In this document: positions 1-4,450 of the stretch, piece after piece
How positions within the stretch are numbered: the first letter of the stretch is position 1
How the letters are laid out: each line of letters begins with the position of its first letter
From: Candidatus Eiseniibacteriota bacterium
GTDB lineage: Bacteria; JAFGKV01
Length of the DNA: 5,851 bases
Direction: 5' to 3'
Assembly (NCBI GenBank): GCA_025453925.1
Contig: JALOPK010000219.1
Coordinates: forward strand, 1 to 5,851
The notes under the pieces: model-generated
Told to the model about the DNA's origin: nothing
What the model saw: only the letters and a program-made list of their open reading frames with translations
Databases searched by the model: none
Program-made: the position numbers and the translations under genes

Positions 1-473
1 CAAAACCGCTGCCAGACGATTCTACCAAACTGGAGCGTTAGAAAGGCCATCCCTACAGGGATGATCCAGAAGACGGTCCATTTGGGAATCGTCACGGCCC
101 TCACGTCCGTGACCCCGCGGGTGATGCACTCCCACACGTAGCTCGCCGAATAAAAGGTGAGCACGGCGCAGGCCAGGCCGGCCAAGGCATTCATCACGAG
201 GTCAAGGCGCGTTTTCGTGCCCTGGCTGAGGCTCCCGTAGACGATGTCGGCGGACACGTGACCCTTCTCCCGGAGGAGCCACGTGGCGCCCAGGAAGACC
301 ATCCAGAGAAGGGCATATTCCGTGGCCTGGGCCACCCATATGGAGGGACTCCGGAAGAAGAAGCGCATGGTGATGCCGTAACAGACCGAAACCGTGGTGA
401 GGACGAGAATCACCCCGGCGATGACGACCATTGTGTTGATCACGGTATCGAACCGTCTCCAAAAAGCGTTCAT
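1..473 (-). CDS. dctQ: TRAP transporter small permease, DctQ family (3' end cut by window edge)
   Basis: This is the four-helix small membrane subunit of a tripartite ATP-independent periplasmic (TRAP) transporter. It works with the large permease DctM and a periplasmic binding protein DctP to import organic acids using an ion gradient. Seen: 157 codons are open to the window edge. Hydrophobic segments lie at about residues 12-34, 50-67, 92-113 and 132-152. The family signature TEYALLWMVFLGATWLLREK is at about 51-70, followed by GHVSADI, and a Pro-Lys-Trp precedes helix 4. DctQ proteins are usually about 160-180 residues, so only the tail is missing. The ATG at 473 is preceded by AGGAGG, which supports this start. 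The start overlaps an upstream minus-strand stop as ATGA, typical of a translationally coupled operon. DctM would be expected beyond the left edge. The substrate cannot be told from this subunit. Confidence 0.95.
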   Translation of the reverse strand, partial: MNAFWRRFDTVINTMVVIAGVILVLTTVSVCYGITMRFFFRSPSIWVAQATEYALLWMVFLGATWLLREKGHVSADIVYGSLSQGTKTRLDLVMNALAGLACAVLTFYSASYVWECITRGVTDVRAVTIPKWTVFWIIPVGMAFLTLQFGRIVWQRF

Positions 474-562
474 GCGCCCTCCTGCATGCCGCTCACCGCA
501 TGAGCGTTGTTCTCCCGGGCCCTTCGCTGAAGGGAAGCCCAGGCTTTGCTGCCATGACCGGT
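470..562 (-). CDS. Possible 3' remnant of an upstream TRAP operon gene (dctP?)
   Basis: This minus-strand frame ends in TGA at 472-470, and that TGA shares ATGA with the dctQ start, the classic sign of a coupled upstream gene. Reading upstream, the frame is open for 30 codons (ending ENNAHAVSGMQEGA) until a TGA at 565-563. In TRAP operons the gene before dctQ is commonly dctP, and its protein ends in a charged helix, which the AWASLQRRAREN stretch would fit. The assignment rests on position and on these few residues only. The rest of the gene is absent: beyond about 550 the DNA reads convincingly as a different gene on the other strand. The open stretch could be chance. Confidence 0.3.
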   Translation of the reverse strand, partial: TGHGSKAWASLQRRARENNAHAVSGMQEGA

Positions 563-1095
563 TCACCGGTTCATTCCGCTGGAATCACATCTTCGACGCC
601 GACGGGATCTTCTCGCCCGCGGTCGCCGATGGAACCGTCTACGTGGCGACGTGGAATCCGGAGAACGACTTGTGGGGGTTCGACGTGCGCACGGGGATCA
701 CCGTGCTGCGGGATACCACGACTGCCTACGGGTACCAGCCTGTGGTTGCGAACCACACGCTGTTCGTGTCATGCTCCCAAGGCATCCGTGCCTTCCGCAA
801 CAGCATCGGCGTCGATGATGACGCTGCTGCGCCGAGTGTCATCACACTCCAGGGCTATCCGAACCCGTGTCGCGACATCACGTGGATCTCCATCGCGCTT
901 CGAGAACCGGCCGTGGTGGGTATCTCAATGTTCGATCTCGACGGCAGAGCGATCGGGCGGGGGACGCAGCACCCCCTTCTCCCCGGGGCACACAGGCTGC
1001 CGCTCAAGATGGATTGCGTGGCGGCCGGTTCTTACGTCTACCGTGTGACGACGCCGCTTGAGACGGCGAGTGGGCGCATCGTCGTCCTGAAATAG
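541..1095 (+). CDS. 5'-truncated secreted PQQ-like propeller protein with C-terminal FlgD/T9SS-type sorting domain
   Basis: This is the C-terminal part of an extracellular protein of unknown role. Seen: a PQQ/WD-like blade at about 556-800, with DRFTGSFRW, then DGIFSPAVADGTVYVATW, a FDVRTG strand end and a second short blade (QPVVANHTLFVSCSQGIRAF). A linker rich in Asp and Ala follows. From about 835 there is a FlgD-Ig/type IX secretion-like module with YPNP (856-867), a GISMFDLDGRAIGRG strand pair, a Gly-Ser-Tyr-Val-Tyr-Arg strand and the ending GRIVVLK before TAG at 1093. In the FCB group such modules direct export or anchoring of surface proteins. No start codon or signal peptide is present. 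The frame stays open upstream to 394 and beyond, but there it is antisense to dctQ and reads as unrelated protein, so the N-terminal portion has been lost. The lower bound of 541 is a judgement. The 3' end overlaps the convergent methyltransferase by 58 bp. Confidence 0.75.
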   Translation, partial: RLCCHDRFTGSFRWNHIFDADGIFSPAVADGTVYVATWNPENDLWGFDVRTGITVLRDTTTAYGYQPVVANHTLFVSCSQGIRAFRNSIGVDDDAAAPSVITLQGYPNPCRDITWISIALREPAVVGISMFDLDGRAIGRGTQHPLLPGAHRLPLKMDCVAAGSYVYRVTTPLETASGRIVVLK

Positions 1096-1736
1096 CAGGC
1101 CGGCCCGGAGGCTACGCCGCACGCGCCGTCTTTTCTCCCTGCGGCGAGGTAGCGCATACCTGACGCGGTCACCGCCACTTCGACGAATCCCGCGTCCTCC
1201 AGCATTCCGCCGATCTCCCCCACGCCCAGGGGTCCACGGGCGTCATGGTGGTGCATGAGCTTCATCAGCCGGCCGACGATGCCGTCATGGAAGTCATGGA
1301 TGACGACCCGTCCCCCGGGGCGCAGGACGCGGGCCATCTCCTGCACTGCCGCCTCAGGGTTCGGCAGCTCATGCAGCAGATTCCCGCTCATGATCAGGTC
1401 CACCGATGAATCCGGAAGCCCCGTCCGCGTCGCATCCCCCACCACCATCTCGATCCTGCCTGTCAGGCGCTTCTTCCTCGCGCTTCGAATCAGGCTGCCC
1501 AGCATCTCCGGGGAGAGATCCAGCGCGATCACCTTGCCCGTCTCGAGCATCGGGGCAACGGCGAGCGTGAAGTAGCCAGTCCCCGCGCCAAGATCGAGGA
1601 CCGTGTCATCCTTGTTGACCTTGCTCTTGATCGTCTCGAGCGTCCCGCGTTCCGCCCTGATCCGGGCTTGGCTATTGAACCACCAGGCTGCGGACTTGGC
1701 GCGGAGGCCGCGCCACTGAGGCTGTTGTCTCTCCAT
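1038..1736 (-). CDS. Class I SAM-dependent methyltransferase (UbiE/Methyltransf_11-like)
   Basis: A soluble 232-residue methyltransferase with a Rossmann fold that would transfer a methyl group from S-adenosylmethionine; the acceptor is unknown. Seen: motif I VLDLGAGTG at residues 46-54, the acidic ribose-binding Asp in VIALDLSPEML (about 69-79), GDATRTGLP (100-108) before strand 4, the SVDLIMSGNLLHELP segment (111-125) and the post-motif VLRPGG (137-142). A C-terminal DAGF strand entry lies at about 181-184. The start at 1736 is preferred over an in-frame ATG at 1784 because AGGGAG sits six bases upstream. The core fold ends around YLAAGRKDG (197-204). The last ~28 residues look like an unstructured extension, and 58 bp of it overlap the neighbouring convergent gene. 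It ends in TAG. It resembles generic small-molecule methyltransferases of the UbiE type, but there is no quinone pathway gene nearby, so I give no gene name. Confidence 0.9.
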   Translation of the reverse strand: MERQQPQWRGLRAKSAAWWFNSQARIRAERGTLETIKSKVNKDDTVLDLGAGTGYFTLAVAPMLETGKVIALDLSPEMLGSLIRSARKKRLTGRIEMVVGDATRTGLPDSSVDLIMSGNLLHELPNPEAAVQEMARVLRPGGRVVIHDFHDGIVGRLMKLMHHHDARGPLGVGEIGGMLEDAGFVEVAVTASGMRYLAAGRKDGACGVASGPACYFRTTMRPLAVSSGVVTR

Positions 1737-1742
1737 CTCGAA

Positions 1743-1748
1743 CTCCCT
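1743..1748 (-). promoter_or_regulatory. Shine-Dalgarno site of the methyltransferase gene
   Basis: AGGGAG on the minus strand, six bases before the ATG at 1736. It decides between that start and the in-frame ATG at 1784, which has no comparable purine run at this spacing. Confidence 0.6.
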
Positions 1749-1815
1749 ATCGTTTGTCCGTGGGGCCTCTGGATGCGAGAGCACCCAGGCCTTTCAGGGT
1801 TGATAGTACTGCCCA

Positions 1816-1870
1816 CTGTAGCCACGCCGCTCTGCGGCGTGCGGCCCGGCGCAGAGCGCCGGGACTACAG
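1816..1870. repeat. REP-like element: two hairpins enclosed by CTGTAG/CTACAG
   Basis: CTGTAG (1816-1821) pairs with CTACAG (1865-1870). Inside are two perfect hairpins: ACGCCGC-TCT-GCGGCGT (1824-1840, 7-bp stem) and CCCGGCGC-AGA-GCGCCGGG (1845-1863, 8-bp stem). Together they would form a three-way junction. The two hairpin tips are also complementary to one another: CGCTCTGCG at 1828-1836 and CGCAGAGCG at 1850-1858. A single long hairpin is therefore an alternative fold. The symmetry points to a REP-like mobile or structural repeat; copy number in the genome is unknown from here. Confidence 0.7.
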
Positions 1871-1947
1871 CCCGGGGCATTCCATGGTCGCATTGAAGGC
1901 TTACTCCCAAACAGGTTCCGGCCCGGGCGTTGCCCTGCTCAACTCCC

Positions 1948-1974
1948 GCGGACGACACGGAGGTCGTCCCTCCA
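1948..1974 (-). repeat. 27-nt hairpin repeat, copy A
   Basis: Read on the minus strand it starts TGGAGGGACGACC, has the loop CTCCGT and ends GTCGTCCGC. The stem GGACGAC/GTCGTCC is 7 bp and perfect. It matches copy B at 2007-2033 at 21 of 27 positions, in inverted orientation. Confidence 0.55.
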
Positions 1975-2006
1975 TCTCTGCCATGCGGGCTGTTCCGTCT
2001 GTCTTC

Positions 2007-2033
2007 TGGAGGGTCGGGCTCCGTCACGACCGC
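2007..2033 (+). repeat. 27-nt hairpin repeat, copy B
   Basis: On the plus strand it starts TGGAGGGTCGGG, has the same CTCCGT loop and ends CACGACCGC. Stem GGTCG/CGACC is at 2012-2016 and 2027-2031. Compared with copy A, one stem pair changes from A-T to T-A on both sides, which keeps the pairing. An inner pair is a G-A mismatch. Confidence 0.5.
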
Positions 2034-2292
2034 TGATGGGCCGGGTTCCGCAAGAGCCGCTTCTGACATGTCGTTACAGGGTAGGCCGTCGTGTCAGGAT
2101 CATGCCCGTCCTGCGGTAGCTCACACGGGCGGATGATTCGGGCGATGGCGAAGTGAGTGCCGGCAGGTGCCGCTGGGCCATCTAGTGTCTCGCGCTGCCG
2201 CTCAAAGGATTCCCTCCGATTGAATGACGTGTTACGCACCTGACCTCTGACCGGCGCGAGCCGGGCGGGGCCGGTGCCCTCAGCTTATGGTC

Positions 2293-2423
2293 GGGGCGAC
2301 GGCCCCTCCTATTGCGTGGCGGTGACAGGGGGCCAGCCACCCCCTCGCGCCAGACTCGCGAGGCCCGACGAGATCGTCGTTGCTTGACGCCTTCCGCGGC
2401 GCGGCTGCGTTGGACGCGCCGCG
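2293..2423. repeat. Cluster of GC-rich inverted repeats
   Basis: Four inverted repeats lie within 131 bp: GGGGC-GACG-GCCCC (2293-2306), TCGCG/CGCGA (2345-2361), CGACGA-GA-TCGTCG (2366-2379) and CGCGGCGCG/CGCGCCGCG (9-bp stem, 11-base loop, 2395-2423). None is followed by a T-run, so they do not look like intrinsic terminators. They most resemble degenerate REP-like elements, although some short pairs are expected by chance in such GC-rich DNA. Confidence 0.4.
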
Positions 2424-2531
2424 TCATTCCGGCACAGGCGGTCTCTCCCCTGTTGCCGCCATGTCGAGGACGCCTGCCCGGGGGAACGATCACCATCGAG
2501 CACCGCCGTGCGCGATCACCGCCAAAGGCAT

Positions 2532-2536
2532 GGAGG
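2532..2536 (+). promoter_or_regulatory. Shine-Dalgarno site of the propeller lipoprotein pseudogene
   Basis: GGAGG seven bases before ATG 2544. It selects this ATG over an earlier in-frame ATG at 2508, and the signal sequence begins directly at 2544. Confidence 0.6.
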
Positions 2537-2543
2537 CGATTCA

Positions 2544-4263
2544 ATGACAACGAAACTCACCATCGGATGTGTGGCAGCGTTGACCGGCGTCTTGCTGATC
2601 CGTTGTGGCGACAGCACGTCACCCGACGACGACAACGGAACCGCCGCTGATGTTGCCGGTGGTTGGCAGGGGACCTGGCACAGCTCAGCCACATTCGAAG
2701 GCGGCCCCTTCGTGTTGGAGGCCGAGCAGACCCGCTCGACAATTGGTGGATCGATCACCGTCCCCCACATCGGCATCACCGAGGCGCCCGTCGCGGGGAG
2801 CGTCACCGTGCGTGCCATCACATTCGGCGACATTGGCCAACGCATCGAGTTCACCTGGACCTTGATGCGGGAGACACGTCCGCATCGGGTACCTACCAGT
2901 ATCCGGCCATGGGCGACAACGGCACCTGGTCTGCGACCAAAGGAGGCTCGGCAGAGGCGCTGGTCGATTCCTTTGTGCTCCCGGAGAATCAGCTCAAGGA
3001 TCTCACGTGGGATGAAAGCAAGGTGTGGGTGCTGATGGGAGACCATGTGTGGTCGCTGAATCCCGCCACCCGTCAATGGGCTTCGCACCCAACGCCCGGC
3101 TACTATTCGGATGGTATCACATTCGACGGCTCCCACCTACCGGTGGGCGACGGCCCGTGGGGCACCCACAAGATCTACCGCCTTTCTCCCGGCACCATGA
3201 CAATCCTCCCGACCCCCGGCTCATGTCAGATCACGGGCCTCGCGTTTGATGGCAGCCACTTCCGGTGCGCCGATGGCAACTACGCCCGGCACCAGCTCTT
3301 TGAGGTTACTCCAAGCGGCGCTGTGGTGGATTCGGCGGACTGTGAAGGATCGATCCTTGGCGGGTTCACCTTCGACGGCGCCACGCTCTGGTACGCAGCA
3401 TGGGATGCGGGGCACACGCGCATCTACCAGTGCGACACAGCGGGACAGACGATGACCTCGTTTCCGACGCCCGGCAGCTCCTCGGGAATGGGTTCCGGGC
3501 TTGCGTTCGGCAACGGGCATTTGTGGTACTCGGATGGCGTGACCGACGTCATATACGAGATGGACACGTCGTGACAAGTCGTGTCGTCCTTCGCCCCGCC
3601 TGGCCGGAACCTGGCTGACCTCACGCTCGACGGAACGCACTTTTGGGTGGCCAGAGGCGATGCAGGACCGGATCCCGATCGGCTGTATGAGCTCGACACG
3701 GTCGAGATGGTGGTCTCCGAGTTCGAATGTCCCGGCACCAGCCCCGGCGGGCTCACGTATGACGGCCAGCATCTGTGGGTGGTCGACATGGTCACGGGAC
3801 GCGTCTACCGCATTCCCAAGGCGGGGGACTACTTCCTGCCCTATCCCGATTTCGAGTTCGGGCACCTCGCTGGCAAAGGTTCCGAGCTCCGGGGCACCGA
3901 TGACGCCAGCCGGATGATCCGCGGGTTCAACTCCGCCGGTGTGACGGGCGCGTCATACGCGTACCCGTGTGATGACCTGGGCGGAATCGCCCACGACGGG
4001 ATGAGTCTGTGGGTCGCGGAGGGGGAGTGGTTTGCGCTCGCGGCACGCCACATGCTCGACGCATCAGGGGCTATCACGCGACTTGCCGTCCTCTCGTGGA
4101 GGTGCCTGAGCCCCGCGGCATCGCCCGGGCAGAGTCCGACTTCTGGATGATCGGACGACTCCGGTCCTCCATGGACCACAAGCTGTACCGCCTTCGCATA
4201 CAGCCCGTAGGACAGCCCCGACACGCCGGGTTGAGTGACTGGAAGGATGTCGCTGACCGGTAG
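2544..4263 (+). pseudogene. Broken gene for a putative lipoprotein: N-terminal beta-sheet domain plus FDG-LW beta-propeller repeats
   Basis: Joining three frames gives a protein of about 573 residues. An N-terminal hydrophobic signal (residues 5-19) ends in LLIRC, a lipobox-like site with an unusual Arg before Cys21. A beta-rich domain of about 100 residues follows (GGWQGTW ... SGTYQYPAMGDNGTW). Then come at least nine repeats with the core G-[ILF]-[AT]-[FYL]-D-G-x-x-[LF]-W-V, starting near 2999, 3113, 3236, 3362, 3497, 3617, 3749, 3983 and 4117, mostly 38-45 residues apart. Many continue as IYELDTSG-type strands, as in secreted propellers. The binding partner is unknown. Lesions: a -1 shift at 2864 (TTGATG, restored by one extra G), an in-frame TGA at 3572-3574 where the repeat expects Gly (DTAGQ elsewhere, DTS-stop-Q here), and a second -1 shift at 4096 (TCGTGG, again restored by one G). 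The frame then closes at TAG 4261. Intact pieces are 2544-2864, 2864-3574, 3575-4096 and 4096-4263. Decay or sequencing error could each explain this. Confidence 0.85.
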
Positions 4264-4440
4264 GCATTTAGGCCACGTCATACATCGGACTTGTCCTATA
4301 TGACTCCATTTCCGTCGAGGTGGAGCGAGAGCCGGCGTCGGATGGAGACGCGGCGGTGAATGGGCTCCAAGAGCTTGCGGATCGGTTCCTGTTCCACCAA
4401 CCTCCCACCGGATCAGCAAGGAAATCGTCGAAGCCACACC

Positions 4441-4445
4441 GGAGG
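4441..4445 (+). promoter_or_regulatory. Shine-Dalgarno site of the Asp-box propeller gene
   Basis: GGAGG five bases before the ATG at 4451, where a signal peptide begins. The frame is also open upstream, so this site is what fixes the start. The 187-bp gap from the pseudogene (4264-4450) shows no other gene; TATATG at about 4297 is only a weak -10 candidate with no good -35. Confidence 0.65.
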
Positions 4446-4450
4446 TCCTC

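Larger units (their letters stand above)
1737..2543. other. Long gene-poor region rich in inverted repeats
   Basis: About 800 bp between the divergently oriented methyltransferase and propeller pseudogene. Open frames exist on both strands, but their translations are rich in Arg, Pro and Gly with no domain-like pattern, none has a convincing start site, and they run across perfect inverted repeats. The region contains a two-hairpin element (1816-1870), two related inverted units (1948-1974 and 2007-2033) and a cluster of GC hairpins (2293-2423). Such mosaics are known as REP-like intergenic repeats in many large GC-rich genomes. Promoters for both flanking genes should lie here, but I cannot point to a clear -35/-10 pair. 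Confidence 0.7.

Noticed and set aside
202-462. An 86-codon minus-strand frame within dctQ
   Set aside because: It is a shifted shadow of dctQ, rich in His, Arg and Gly, while the dctQ frame shows four membrane segments and the family signature.
394-540. N-terminal extension of the propeller gene back to an ATG at 394
   Set aside because: This stretch is antisense to dctQ and reads as unrelated sequence without a signal peptide or propeller strands.
1801-2440. CRISPR array or tRNA gene among the repeats
   Set aside because: Repeats are not evenly spaced direct copies, there are no unique spacers, and no cloverleaf with a T-arm consensus is seen.
1754-2550. Several open frames of 60-120 codons in the gene-poor region
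   Set aside because: They cross perfect inverted repeats, are dominated by Arg, Pro and Gly, lack convincing start sites, and resemble spurious translations of REP-like repeats.
3221-3865. A 214-codon minus-strand open frame opposite the FDG-LW repeats
   Set aside because: The repeat periodicity is clear only on the plus strand; the antisense frame mirrors it without motifs.
2544-4263. Programmed ribosomal frameshifting joining the propeller frames
   Set aside because: Neither shift site has a slippery heptamer, two shifts plus a stop would all be needed, and a single missing G explains each shift.
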